A program made the position numbers and the translations under genes. The notes under the pieces were generated by a model. It was not told the DNA's origin. It ran no database searches and was given only the letters and a program-made list of their open reading frames with translations. Shown piece after piece: positions 15,576-24,690 of a DNA stretch of 64,000 nucleotides. How positions within the stretch are numbered: position 1 is the stretch's first letter; every line of letters starts with the position of its first letter. Source of the stretch: Segatella copri (GTDB lineage: Bacteria; Bacteroidota; Bacteroidia; Bacteroidales; Bacteroidaceae); NCBI RefSeq assembly GCF_019127135.1, contig NZ_JAHOEA010000006.1, positions 34,308-98,307 on the forward strand. The letters are read 5' to 3'.

Positions 15576-17759
15576 TCACTTGGCATTCTTCTTATTGAAT
15601 ATCTCTGCTATCATGGCTTTCACGTCCTCACCGACTTGCACGAAGTTCTTATAGAGGATGCGCTCACGCTCATCACGGCTCTTGAAGGTGTAGAACTTGG
15701 GTAGTGGCATATACTCGCTTTCTTCTTTCTTGATGTCTGCCATATCGAAGTCGGTCTTGCAATAGAACTTACTGGTCTTGAACTCGTCGCTCTCCTGTAT
15801 GTTCATACTGCCATTCATACCTGTCTTGGTAGCCACAAAGTCTCTTGCGGTCTGTCCGCAGATCCATCCTGTCGGCATATCCGAAATTTTGGAGGCAGGA
15901 ACAAGACTGTCCATGTTCTCATTCAGATTGATGCTCGTCTTGTCTCTGTCGATGGTCACGCCTTTCTTCAGTTGCACCACCTTACCAAAGATGTCGGAGG
16001 AAAGCCATTCCAGTGTTTCCTTGCTTCGTGCCGAACCGCTTACCACGTTGCCTACGGTGGTGATGATCTTCTGCATACCAACCTTTCCATAGTCGGCTTC
16101 CAACTGAGGCAGTTCCTGAAATCCTAAGGCAACACTCACCTTATTGCTTCGGGCGGTACCTATCAGTCTGTCTATCTTATGGAAGTAGAGTGTAGGCAAC
16201 TCGTCCACAATGATGCTCACAGGGATGTTTTTGCCTTGCCCTGTGTTCACTCGTGTCACCAATCGGTTGAGGATTAGGGCGTTCAATGCTCCGATGATGC
16301 TCTCCATCTCTGGATCATTGGCTATCAGCAGATAACTGGGGTTCTTCGGGTCACTGACCTTCAGGTCAAAGTCATCTCCGTCCTTATGGAATATCCAATA
16401 GCTTTCCTTGGTGGCAAGGCGTGAGGTATAGACACGCAGTGTACCTATCATACCTTCCAACTGCTCCATCGCCTTATTCTTCAAGGCGGTTTGGAATGGA
16501 CCGAGCAATGGAGCCACCTCATTATCGGTCTCCAATACATTGAAGACGGTCTGATAGCTTTCATTCAGGAAACTCAGAATATGGGGCATATCGCTATACT
16601 TGCCCAACCAATAGGCTGGCTCCACTTCTTCTCCTGCATGGTTAAACACCTTACCAGTCGGCTTCATCTGCATGGTCTTCGGGTCAAGTACTTTCTCTGC
16701 TATCAGCATCTTTCCTTCCTTGTCGTATGGTTCCTTTCCATAGTTGATGAAGAAGTAGATACAGGCGGCGAGGAAATTGACGGCTGAGGTCTGGAAGAAC
16801 TGGTCGCTACCGCCTCCGCCTTCTTTCTTACCTTTTTGCAGTGATTCAAGCAGGGTTTCCGCTGTTTCGCTCGCTGCTGCCAGGTTATTGATGTACTTCT
16901 GCTGTATTGGGTTCACTCGCTTGGAGTATTCCACATCCACAAAGTTGATGATGTTGAACTTACAGCCTTCTGGCAGTTTGCCCAGCTGTTGGTTCTTCTT
17001 GTAGTGGTAGTACAGTTTGGTTGCCAAGGTTGGGAACTTGTAGTCGTAAACGACCATGGCAAAGCCTTTTGCACTGTGCTGACGGATGAACGGCTCGATA
17101 ATAGAAAAAGTCTTACCGCTACCAGGAGTACCCACAACCCATGTACCTCGGAAAGGGTTCACGATGTTCACCCATCCCTTGCGGAACTTACCCTTATAGT
17201 AGTAGCGCATGGGGATATTCACGCTGTATTTGTTGTATTCCTCCTTCTGGCACTGCTCGAAACTCTCGTTCTCAAAATTAAAACGGTCTTTCATCAGTCC
17301 TTCCTTCAGAAACTTCGATATATTATCCAAGGCTACATGCACCAGTACTGTTCCGATGATGGTTGCCACCATATAAAGAATGGTGTTCAATCTTAGGGTA
17401 TAGAGACGAGTGTCCATCACATAGCCGAAGAGCCACACGGACAATATCAACAGCAGCACGCCACTCACCAAGGGGTACAGCACCTGCCTTCGGGCATCAA
17501 ATTCCAAGTGTTTCTTGTTTCTCGTACCTACACAGGTGATGCACACCAAGAGGAATGTCACCACCTTGCTATACACCAGGTTCCCGTCATGGTAGATAAA
17601 CCACTGTTTGATGCGGTCGTGCAGGTCGCACACCACACCGCCAAAGCCGTCTATCGCCCTTGGGTCTATGGCATACTCAAAGAACTCCATCAACACGGAT
17701 ATGTAGATGACCGCCCTGAATATCTTGTAAAATCCTTGTAGCTCCTTGCTTTCTTCCAT
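15576..17759 (-). CDS. Type IV coupling protein (VirD4/TraG/MobC family)
   Basis: A 727-residue protein. Residues 10-160 contain about four membrane helices. WVVGTPGSGKTFSIIEPF near 210-225 is the Walker A region, and VSIIVDELPTLYFHKID near 512-528 is the Walker B region of a VirD4-type ATPase. FQELPQLEADYG and GSARSKETLEWLSS fit the same family. The protein links the relaxase-DNA complex to the mating channel and powers export. It is separated from traN by the inserted toxin-antitoxin pair on the other strand, so it may need its own promoter or read-through. Confidence 0.92.
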   Translation of the reverse strand: MEESKELQGFYKIFRAVIYISVLMEFFEYAIDPRAIDGFGGVVCDLHDRIKQWFIYHDGNLVYSKVVTFLLVCITCVGTRNKKHLEFDARRQVLYPLVSGVLLLILSVWLFGYVMDTRLYTLRLNTILYMVATIIGTVLVHVALDNISKFLKEGLMKDRFNFENESFEQCQKEEYNKYSVNIPMRYYYKGKFRKGWVNIVNPFRGTWVVGTPGSGKTFSIIEPFIRQHSAKGFAMVVYDYKFPTLATKLYYHYKKNQQLGKLPEGCKFNIINFVDVEYSKRVNPIQQKYINNLAAASETAETLLESLQKGKKEGGGGSDQFFQTSAVNFLAACIYFFINYGKEPYDKEGKMLIAEKVLDPKTMQMKPTGKVFNHAGEEVEPAYWLGKYSDMPHILSFLNESYQTVFNVLETDNEVAPLLGPFQTALKNKAMEQLEGMIGTLRVYTSRLATKESYWIFHKDGDDFDLKVSDPKNPSYLLIANDPEMESIIGALNALILNRLVTRVNTGQGKNIPVSIIVDELPTLYFHKIDRLIGTARSNKVSVALGFQELPQLEADYGKVGMQKIITTVGNVVSGSARSKETLEWLSSDIFGKVVQLKKGVTIDRDKTSINLNENMDSLVPASKISDMPTGWICGQTARDFVATKTGMNGSMNIQESDEFKTSKFYCKTDFDMADIKKEESEYMPLPKFYTFKSRDERERILYKNFVQVGEDVKAMIAEIFNKKNAK

Positions 17760-17811
17760 AAATATTCTTAAATAATCAACCTATAAGTTGTATTTCTCAA
17801 TTATTTGTTGT

Positions 17812-17819
17812 ATCTTCGC
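17812..17819 (+). promoter_or_regulatory. -7 box for the toxin-antitoxin-like pair
   Basis: TATCTTCG is a 7 of 8 match to TAnnTTTG, with TTG at 17789-17791 placed 20 bp upstream. The ATG of the first gene is 19 bases downstream of the box. Confidence 0.5.
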
Positions 17820-17838
17820 ACTATAAAACAATAAGATT

Positions 17839-18390
17839 ATGACATTCGACCTGATTACAGAAAACGAGCACCTTTGGGCTGTCAGATATGATGACTGCCT
17901 CGACAACGTTCTTGACTCAATTCTTGGGCAATGGAACGATGTTACATGGTTGCGTAGCTTCTTCAAGCATAACATTGATGATTTGGCATCCTACTTCAAA
18001 ATCACTGATGTCAATCAAGCCATCTATGATACGATTGAAGATAGCGAACGCTTGCAATGTCTCATCATGGATATTTCTCCTGATGCTGACCTTGACAAGA
18101 TTTTCCGCCCATTGGAGAATAGTCGTACTTCGGAAATGTTGTTGGGCAAAGAGAAGGCACGCTTGCATAATACGCCACGTCATGCTTCTTGGCTCCGCAT
18201 CTATGCTATCAAACTCGAACCGGGTATTTACATTATCACTGGCGGTGCAATCAAGTTGACTCGTACCATGCAGGAACGTGAACATACTTTGGTGGAACTC
18301 GCCCGAATGGAAAAGGTGAGACGTTTCTTACTTGACAACGATATTGCCGACAAGGATTCCTTCATGGACTTCTTAAATGAAATCATATAG
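17839..18390 (+). CDS. Putative toxin of an XRE-linked toxin-antitoxin pair
   Basis: A 183-residue soluble protein. The C-terminal half reads LRIYAIKLEPGIYIITGGAI followed by KLTRTMQEREHT. This pattern is common in proteins encoded just before XRE-type regulators and suggests a RelE/HigB/Gp49-like toxin fold, though catalytic residues cannot be assigned. The order, toxin first and HTH gene second with a 13-bp gap, is that of HigBA-type systems. The pair faces against the tra operon. It may stabilise the ICE as an addiction module. Confidence 0.55.
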   Translation: MTFDLITENEHLWAVRYDDCLDNVLDSILGQWNDVTWLRSFFKHNIDDLASYFKITDVNQAIYDTIEDSERLQCLIMDISPDADLDKIFRPLENSRTSEMLLGKEKARLHNTPRHASWLRIYAIKLEPGIYIITGGAIKLTRTMQEREHTLVELARMEKVRRFLLDNDIADKDSFMDFLNEII

Positions 18391-18403
18391 AAAGGAGGTT
18401 ATT

Positions 18404-18712
18404 ATGAGAACTACAAACGAAATCGTTTCCAAACTGAGAGAACATCAGTCTTCAACTCCATCCAAATGGCGTGAGAATGCAAAGTGGCGCATGGCTAACA
18501 AATCATGGCTTCGCTATTCTCAGCACATTGCAATGATGATGCTCGACAAGATGGAGGAATTGGGTATGACCCAAAAGCGATTGTCTGAACTCATGGGCTG
18601 TAGCCAGCAATATGTTTCCAAGGTACTCAAAGGACAGGAAAACCTATCCCTCGAAACCTTGGCTAAGATAGAGCGTTGTCTTCAACTGCCTATTCTGAAT
18701 CATTTAGCGTAG
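18404..18712 (+). CDS. XRE-family HTH antitoxin/regulator
   Basis: The start at 18404 is chosen because a strong ribosome site (AAAGGAGG, 18391-18398) lies in front; the open frame extends 27 bp further up, over the toxin stop. The product has about 102 residues. Residues about 55-97 are an XRE helix-turn-helix (MTQKRLSELMGCSQQYVSKV), after a basic N-terminal part. It ends 2 bp before the converging traN gene. Likely the antitoxin and autoregulator of the pair. Confidence 0.75.
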   Translation: MRTTNEIVSKLREHQSSTPSKWRENAKWRMANKSWLRYSQHIAMMMLDKMEELGMTQKRLSELMGCSQQYVSKVLKGQENLSLETLAKIERCLQLPILNHLA

Positions 18713-18714
18713 CT

Positions 18715-19581
18715 CTATTTCAGAAAAATCGGATTGAAAGAGTCGGCTGACAGCACATCGCTATAGTTTATCTTCAGTGAGATGGTGCGACCGCTGATTT
18801 GGTTCTCCGTCATTTCGATGGTTAATTGCTTGTCATTCGGGAATGTCATTTTCCGAATGACTATCACATTGCGGTAGCCATAACGGAATCGCTTGGTCTG
18901 CTCCAACGTGAAGACTGGATGCAACTCTACCATCTGTGAGTTGGTTGCCTTTGTGGTCTTCTTGTCCGTCAGCTTCAATCGTATTTGGTCTATGTCAAAC
19001 GGTATGTCCGTCTTGTTCTCCACCGAGAAGTCCAAGAAGAAATAGTCGCCCGATGAATAGATGTTGTTCAGTCGCATCACCATTTTATGCGCTTTGGTCT
19101 TCACATTGTTCACATGGGCTTCCGAACTCCAAATCTGACGAGCATAACGAGCCATGTCCGTAGAGGACAATGTGACCGCAGGATTGTTATAGGCATTCTT
19201 CTCTATCTGTTGTATCTCCTTATCCGTCACTGCCTCTTGTAGTCTTGTGGTATAGAGCAGCGCATATTGTGTGCGGTATCGCTCCGTCACAATGGTCACG
19301 ATGGCAAGCACTTCACCATCTTCATGCATTCCCTCCTTGGGTTTCAGACGCACAGTATTGTTGATGGGTTGGTCTCCTGCTATCTTGTCAGTGGATATGT
19401 CCACAAAGCGGATGGGTTCACTTGCAGTGATGACGGTAGTTACTTGCTCGTTCACAGTCAGTTGCTCCATTTCCTGATAGGTGCAGGGCTGATAGCTCTC
19501 CGCACTGGTCTGTTGTGCCATCATTGGAGTGGCACTTATTGCACACATAATCAGTGTGCCAATAGTCTTCTTGATATTCAT
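18715..19581 (-). CDS. traN: Conjugative transposon protein TraN (DUF4138)
   Basis: A 288-residue exported protein with a signal peptide ending PMMAQ (residue 22). The body is beta-rich, with TVITASEPIRFVDISTD and YFLDFSVENKTDIPFDIDQI-type blocks typical of TraN/DUF4138. TraN is the VirB9-like outer part of the Bacteroides mating channel and works with TraM. It follows traM by 31 bp and is the last channel gene before the inserted toxin-antitoxin pair. Confidence 0.85.
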   Translation of the reverse strand: MNIKKTIGTLIMCAISATPMMAQQTSAESYQPCTYQEMEQLTVNEQVTTVITASEPIRFVDISTDKIAGDQPINNTVRLKPKEGMHEDGEVLAIVTIVTERYRTQYALLYTTRLQEAVTDKEIQQIEKNAYNNPAVTLSSTDMARYARQIWSSEAHVNNVKTKAHKMVMRLNNIYSSGDYFFLDFSVENKTDIPFDIDQIRLKLTDKKTTKATNSQMVELHPVFTLEQTKRFRYGYRNVIVIRKMTFPNDKQLTIEMTENQISGRTISLKINYSDVLSADSFNPIFLK

Positions 19582-19612
19582 ATTCGTATTCGTATTCTTT
19601 GGATGTTGATGT

Positions 19613-20788
19613 TTACTTACTCTTGGTGTCTTTGCTGTTTATCAAGTACACAAAGGTGCCATATTTCAGTTTCACCTTGTTCTTCTTGATAGCCTTGCCT
19701 ATGGCATTGCTTGTTTTCTGATAGGCATTCTGCATGGTCTGCATGCCCCATTGTGAAAAACTGCTGCCAGTATTGGTGGTATTCATATCCACATTGCCGG
19801 TCACGGCTCCGCTTGCCACATCCTTGCTGGTCTCACGGAACTGGCTGCTTGGCACATACAAGCCTTCCATGCCGTCTGTGTCATAGAGTGACAGATTTAT
19901 TTTCACTATCTCATCGTCCACCAGCACACTTTTCACCGTGCCTTTCACTCGTTGCGAACTGAAACCGCTCATGGTGGCATACAGGTATGCCCCTTTCTTC
20001 ACCACCATTTCTCCGATTTCCACATCATCAAGCAGTCGCAAGCGGACACGGCTTCCGTCCATCGCCTTGATATTCTCGTCAATGATAGCCTTAATTAGTG
20101 CAGGCTCTTTCTCATTCACTGCCAATGTATTGAAGTAATCCGATGATGTCTTCACCTTTTTCACCACTTCGCTTGGCTTGTCGTTCTCGTCCGCTTCCTT
20201 TCGGGCATTCTCATTTACCTTGATTTTGCCTTCAATGTTGATACCGCCCTTGGCTGTAGCTGTTGTTTCATCGGATGCTGTTGCTGAAGACGATGAGTTC
20301 TGTTGCGTGGCTTGCTGTCCCTTCAGCCTTGCTTCGGCAAGTGCCTTGTTCAGCTCTGCCAACGCCTCGTTCTCTCTTTGTCGCTCATGGGCTTCTTGCG
20401 CTTCTCTCTGTTTTTCCATTTCTGCTTGCCTCTTGGCTTCGGCATCCAACTGTTGCAGTTCTGCATCCGAATATTTGCTTTGGTATTCTTCTTTTTCTTG
20501 CTCATTGTCTCGGTCTATATTCTCCACGGCACTATGGTCTTCTATCTTGCCGTAGGCGTTCAACATGTTCTCATACTTGCCTCCAATACCGTCACCTCCC
20601 TTAATATGGGCTTGTGGCAGGTTCGGATTCAGATATTCCGTGGTCTGCATATTGGCATCCTGCTTCTCCGCAACCTTAGTATCAAAGAGGTCGAAGATAA
20701 AGTAGGATGCACCGAGCAGTGGGAGATAGACAATCGCAGGTAGCATGTACTTGGGTTGTCTGAAATTGATTCTTTCTGTCAGCTTCAT
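19613..20788 (-). CDS. traM: Conjugative transposon protein TraM (VirB10-like)
   Basis: A 391-residue protein. One membrane helix lies at residues 15-33. A long Gln/Glu/Ala/Arg-rich coiled segment at about 85-160 spans the periplasm. The C-terminal domain from about 205 (SSDYFNTLAVNEKEPALIKA, later KKGAYLYATMSGFSSQRVKG) fits the TraM core. VirB10-type proteins bridge the inner membrane and the outer-membrane ring. It starts 2 bp after the traL stop. Confidence 0.88.
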   Translation of the reverse strand: MKLTERINFRQPKYMLPAIVYLPLLGASYFIFDLFDTKVAEKQDANMQTTEYLNPNLPQAHIKGGDGIGGKYENMLNAYGKIEDHSAVENIDRDNEQEKEEYQSKYSDAELQQLDAEAKRQAEMEKQREAQEAHERQRENEALAELNKALAEARLKGQQATQQNSSSSATASDETTATAKGGINIEGKIKVNENARKEADENDKPSEVVKKVKTSSDYFNTLAVNEKEPALIKAIIDENIKAMDGSRVRLRLLDDVEIGEMVVKKGAYLYATMSGFSSQRVKGTVKSVLVDDEIVKINLSLYDTDGMEGLYVPSSQFRETSKDVASGAVTGNVDMNTTNTGSSFSQWGMQTMQNAYQKTSNAIGKAIKKNKVKLKYGTFVYLINSKDTKSK

Positions 20789-20790
20789 CG

Positions 20791-21177
20791 TTATTTGTCT
20801 TTATAAGGATGGCGTGCATCCTCATTGGTTCTTACTATATTCTTTGCATTCCCCATATTCTGATGGCGAGCCTTTATCAAGGAGTCCTGTCGCTCCGTGG
20901 CGGTGCGTCGCTCTCCCTGATAATGATAAGCTCTTGCCATGCGATAGATGTTGAAACTGAAACTCACACCTACAAAACCGAACACGATGACCAGGAACAG
21001 TGTCTTGTGCAGGTCGGCAAACCTCTGTACCTTAGCTGCCGCCTTGTCAATTCTGCACATCTTGGCAAACTTTCTTCCGGCTCTCACGTCTCGCTCATAG
21101 CGTTCCTTGTATTTGGGGTCATCCTTGTCGGGCATCTTCTCCCCAACGAGCATCTGCTTAAATCCTTTTGTGTTCAT
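20791..21177 (-). CDS. traL: Conjugative transposon protein TraL-like
   Basis: A 128-residue protein with a basic N-terminal half, one membrane helix near residues 58-78 (TLFLVIVFGFVGVSFSFNIY) and a charged C-terminal tail. Size, single helix and place between traK and traM agree with TraL of CTnDOT-type elements. The assignment rests mainly on gene order. Confidence 0.65.
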   Translation of the reverse strand: MNTKGFKQMLVGEKMPDKDDPKYKERYERDVRAGRKFAKMCRIDKAAAKVQRFADLHKTLFLVIVFGFVGVSFSFNIYRMARAYHYQGERRTATERQDSLIKARHQNMGNAKNIVRTNEDARHPYKDK

Positions 21178-21221
21178 CGTTATTTCTTTTTTTACCTTTT
21201 TACTTCTTTACCCTTTTACCT

Positions 21222-21836
21222 TTAATAGTTCGACTTTGTCTTCTGGTCAATATCCTTGTTGAGCAAGGTTCTCCAGTTCACTATCAGCAATCCATGTGGG
21301 TTGTTGTCAGTCCTCGGAACTCGTTTCAGTTGTCCTGCCGTCACCAGTTCACGGGTCAACACATTGGTTCTGCGCTCGATGCGCTGTCTGCCGTAATAGG
21401 TAAACTCCATCTTCTCCTTGTCAAACTTGATGCTGTCACAGAAGATGCTGAACACGGCACTCGTTCCCATGATGTTGGAGTAGAATCCCTTCTCCTTTAG
21501 CGTATTGTACTGTGCCAATCCAGTCTCATCCACCAGGTACATGGCTTTCTCCATCGTGTATTTGATGTACTTGTCATCAGGTGCCAACGTAAAGAAGTAG
21601 TGATGGAACATCTCGATATGACTCTTTGCTTCCACATCCAGTGTCTCATCCATCGTCGTACGCTGCACCAGAATTGGCACGTTGCCATCCAATACATAGA
21701 TTTTGTTCTGTGCATCCACCACCATATTCTTCGCCGTCCAGATGCTACTGATACTTATCAGCACGCACCCAACCAGAAACAGACTACAGATGATAGTCAC
21801 CAACTTCACCTTATTCTCTAAATTCTTGATTACCAT
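21222..21836 (-). CDS. traK: Conjugative transposon protein TraK (VirB8-like)
   Basis: A 204-residue protein. One membrane helix at residues 12-33 precedes a periplasmic domain with KIYVLDGNVPILVQ, HIEMFHHYFFTLAPDDKYIK and VPRTDNNPHGLLIVNWRTL, all close to the TraK pattern. It is part of the inner-membrane scaffold of the mating channel. It follows traJ by 43 bp in the same direction. Confidence 0.85.
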   Translation of the reverse strand: MVIKNLENKVKLVTIICSLFLVGCVLISISSIWTAKNMVVDAQNKIYVLDGNVPILVQRTTMDETLDVEAKSHIEMFHHYFFTLAPDDKYIKYTMEKAMYLVDETGLAQYNTLKEKGFYSNIMGTSAVFSIFCDSIKFDKEKMEFTYYGRQRIERRTNVLTRELVTAGQLKRVPRTDNNPHGLLIVNWRTLLNKDIDQKTKSNY

Positions 21837-21879
21837 TGCTATTTCGTTTTTACCTTTTTACTCTTTTACCTTTTTACCT

Positions 21880-23016
21880 TTAATGAACAACATGCGCCAA
21901 TGTTCCCTGTGCCGACATTTTGGCTTGCTGTGCCACACCCTCACCGAAGTTTCTGGTGGAGAAGGCAGTATCGCCCTCTGGTATCATCCATGCCGCAAGG
22001 TCTGGAACCAAGTTCAGACACTTCAATGCCACGATACTTGCTGCCATCAGATACCCTGCCGAGAAGAACGAGTTTTGCAGATATGCTGCCATCGTCTGCT
22101 CACTGGCGGTAATAGCCGTCAGGTTCTCCACCTGTATGCAGAGCACAATATCAAAGAGCAGCAGTACGTAGAATCCTACGAAGTAGAGCATGGCTCCATA
22201 GAAATGCACGGTCAGATACCTTGTCAGCCACTTCGCCCAACTGCTTTCCCATTTCGGCAATAGCGAGAATGCCCATTGTATCGGTCCGAATATCGTCAGC
22301 ATTCCCAATAGTATCTGTTGGCAATAGATGGTACTCCACCAACCGATACGAAACACAATCAATGCTATCAGCATTACTATCTTGTCGATGTTCACTACGG
22401 CTCCTGCAGTCAGTGAGGTAAACCACAGCTTGGCTGCGTCCTTTTCCATGTTGGTCACTTCATCCACACCTGTCTGCTCCATGGTCGATTCCACCAGATT
22501 CGGGTCTGTTGTTCCCTTATGGGCAATGTCTGCCTGGGCTTGTACGTTGGTGTACATCGTGTCTCTGGTGTAGATGAGCTGCTGAACTTCCGTAAACTTG
22601 TCCTCTATCTGTGTGGCTTCCGCCTCATATAGGTCATGGGTATAACTTCCAATGGAGTTTGGTATGTAACTCAGAAAGTCCAGTACGCACCAATTGCTGC
22701 CACTGTTCGTCATGCCTGTATCGGCAGGTGGGTACCACCAACAGAGGATGATGCTTATCACCAATGGCTTGAATAGTTTCATCACATCCAGTGGCTCATG
22801 CTTCACCATCATCTTGTAGGCCATGTTCGCTGCCACCACGATAGAGAAGAGGGCGGCTAATGCCATACACATCTGGACGACCCACCAAAAAGGTCCGTTT
22901 GAGCCTGTAAAAGTAGCGTCGCACAGAAACTCGTTGGTCTGGAAAATCACGTCATCAATCTCTTCTTCCAAGATATTGATGCCGAAGTCGGATAATATGC
23001 TACTGTTGTCTGCCAT
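21880..23016 (-). CDS. traJ: Conjugative transposon protein TraJ (VirB6-like)
   Basis: A 378-residue polytopic membrane protein with about six hydrophobic helices: one near 47-67, another near 86-100 and a cluster at 215-345. The helices and the WWYPPAD loop followed by a 100-residue soluble segment fit the TraJ family. VirB6-like proteins form part of the inner-membrane pore. It is preceded by the 261-residue gene and followed by traK. Confidence 0.85.
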   Translation of the reverse strand: MADNSSILSDFGINILEEEIDDVIFQTNEFLCDATFTGSNGPFWWVVQMCMALAALFSIVVAANMAYKMMVKHEPLDVMKLFKPLVISIILCWWYPPADTGMTNSGSNWCVLDFLSYIPNSIGSYTHDLYEAEATQIEDKFTEVQQLIYTRDTMYTNVQAQADIAHKGTTDPNLVESTMEQTGVDEVTNMEKDAAKLWFTSLTAGAVVNIDKIVMLIALIVFRIGWWSTIYCQQILLGMLTIFGPIQWAFSLLPKWESSWAKWLTRYLTVHFYGAMLYFVGFYVLLLFDIVLCIQVENLTAITASEQTMAAYLQNSFFSAGYLMAASIVALKCLNLVPDLAAWMIPEGDTAFSTRNFGEGVAQQAKMSAQGTLAHVVH

Positions 23017-23022
23017 AACTCC

Positions 23023-23808
23023 TTATCTGTTTATTTTCAAATCATTGTCATCCTCATTCGAGCCGTTATTACTGCCAGAAGATGTGTTGTTTCTCACTGC
23101 CATTCCTGCCTCTCGCCATTTGCTGGATGCACTGCTGATGATACTTCGTTTGTTGGCGGTCTGGTAGTTACCGTTTGCTGTCAACAATTCCTTGGTCTTG
23201 CTGGCATTCGACATCTGCACCAGTTGCTTCACAAGTGTCTCGTTCTGTTTTGCCACATCTGCATAAATCTGTAGGTACATCTTCTTACGCTTGGCATTGG
23301 GCATATAGGCATCCTTGGTGGCTTTGATGGCTGTCTCATAGACATGATAGCATTCTGTCCAGCGTTGGTTGTCACCGATGGATCCGCCTACAGGCAGGAT
23401 GCGGTCGATGTTGCTCTTGAAGGCATTCATCTTGCTGTTGATTTTGCTTCCTTCCACTTTCCAGGCGAGGTCAATCTGACGGTCTGCCATATTCAACGCC
23501 TCAATCTCTGCTCTTTTGGTCAGGGCAGAGTCGATGGCTTCGGCATATTCCACTTGATTGTAAGCTCCGATTCCTGCCGTGGTACGAAAACCGAGTTTGT
23601 TCTTACTCGCAGCCGATTTCTTGTAACTGCTGTGCAGTAACTGATAGTACAATTCTGGTGACAGACTTCCGCTACCGATTTCCATTACCGTTATCTGGTT
23701 CTTTTTCGAACTGTCATGATTGTATGTCACATAACTCTGGGCATTGCCTGTCATGGCTATGCCCAATAATAGTAATATAGCTCCTGCCTTTGTTTTCTTT
23801 CTATCCAT
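23023..23808 (-). CDS. Exported transfer-operon protein, unassigned
   Basis: A 261-residue protein with a signal peptide (residues 1-23, ending GNAQ). The rest is mostly helical, with KRAEIEALNMADRQIDLAWK in the middle and a Ser/Asn-rich, then acidic tail. It lies between the 267-residue gene and traJ, starting 6 bp ahead of traJ. In CTnDOT this position is taken by traI-type genes, but the sequence does not let me claim homology. Possibly a VirB5-like minor channel component. Confidence 0.6.
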   Translation of the reverse strand: MDRKKTKAGAILLLLGIAMTGNAQSYVTYNHDSSKKNQITVMEIGSGSLSPELYYQLLHSSYKKSAASKNKLGFRTTAGIGAYNQVEYAEAIDSALTKRAEIEALNMADRQIDLAWKVEGSKINSKMNAFKSNIDRILPVGGSIGDNQRWTECYHVYETAIKATKDAYMPNAKRKKMYLQIYADVAKQNETLVKQLVQMSNASKTKELLTANGNYQTANKRSIISSASSKWREAGMAVRNNTSSGSNNGSNEDDNDLKINR

Positions 23809-23889
23809 GTCTATACATTATTATATAAGGGTTACTAACTCTCACTATTTGCTAACAAATGAATTCTTCATACTTCACTCTTCACTTAA

Positions 23890-24690
23890 CTAATATCCGA
23901 GTTTACCTGCCACTCTCCACCGACCGAAGGCATCTTCCAGTATTTGCTGCTTGCTTTTGGTTCGGTAAACCTTTTCTTTCCAATAGCCGATGCGCACTTG
24001 GATATATCGCCACGACTCAAAGTAGCTTTTGTTCAGATGCTTCTCTATATTGTCAAGCGAGGTGTTGATGCTTTCCAATACCACAAGAAGGTCTGCCGTG
24101 GAACACGCTGCCGCTCCTGTGGCATACAGCACCAAGTCGCTCACGCTTTTGTAGAGATATTCGCCTTCATTTGCGATATTCTCTATGGCTCGTCGGTTAA
24201 TACCTATCAGTATGGTATCGGCAAGCGAGATGCGCTTTCGTTTGATGACTTTTTGGTTGTAGTCATCCAACAGCTTCTTATAGTCCGATATTCTGTCGCT
24301 CACACCCTCGTAGGTGGAGTACACGTTCAGACTGGTTCGTAAACTTTGATATAGCACATCTATCACATCAAATGCCCTGGTGTACTTGTCAAGGTCAACG
24401 TTCAGTTCCTTGTATGCCTTGATCTCGTCCTTACTGTAACTGTGCAATAGTTTATTGCTGTATTCCAACGTGCTTCGTGCAAGCAACAGACTCCGCTGTT
24501 TCTTGTGGTCATTGATGTAGGCTTCCACGCTGGCAACATCAAATCCCCATTGGGCGAATGTTTTAGAGGGGAGGGCGAGGAGCAAGATTGCTACCAGCAA
24601 TGTTCTCACAATATCCATTCGTCGCTTCTTGTTCACTGGCCCTGCAACCCTCTCCGCTGCATCAGCCTTGTATTCTTTTCTATTACTCAT
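23890..24690 (-). CDS. TraI/VirB5-position exported protein
   Basis: The start at 24690 is chosen because it overlaps the upstream stop as ATGAGTAA (8 bp); a longer frame to 24729 would overlap by 47 bp. The protein has 266 residues. A hydrophobic signal segment near 28-45 ends TFAQWGF. The mature part is helical, with DYNQKVIKRKRISLADTILI in the middle. The layout (signal, then long helices, just upstream of traJ) resembles TraI/DUF4141 proteins of Bacteroides ICEs, but similarity is weak. Confidence 0.6.
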   Translation of the reverse strand: MSNRKEYKADAAERVAGPVNKKRRMDIVRTLLVAILLLALPSKTFAQWGFDVASVEAYINDHKKQRSLLLARSTLEYSNKLLHSYSKDEIKAYKELNVDLDKYTRAFDVIDVLYQSLRTSLNVYSTYEGVSDRISDYKKLLDDYNQKVIKRKRISLADTILIGINRRAIENIANEGEYLYKSVSDLVLYATGAAACSTADLLVVLESINTSLDNIEKHLNKSYFESWRYIQVRIGYWKEKVYRTKSKQQILEDAFGRWRVAGKLGY

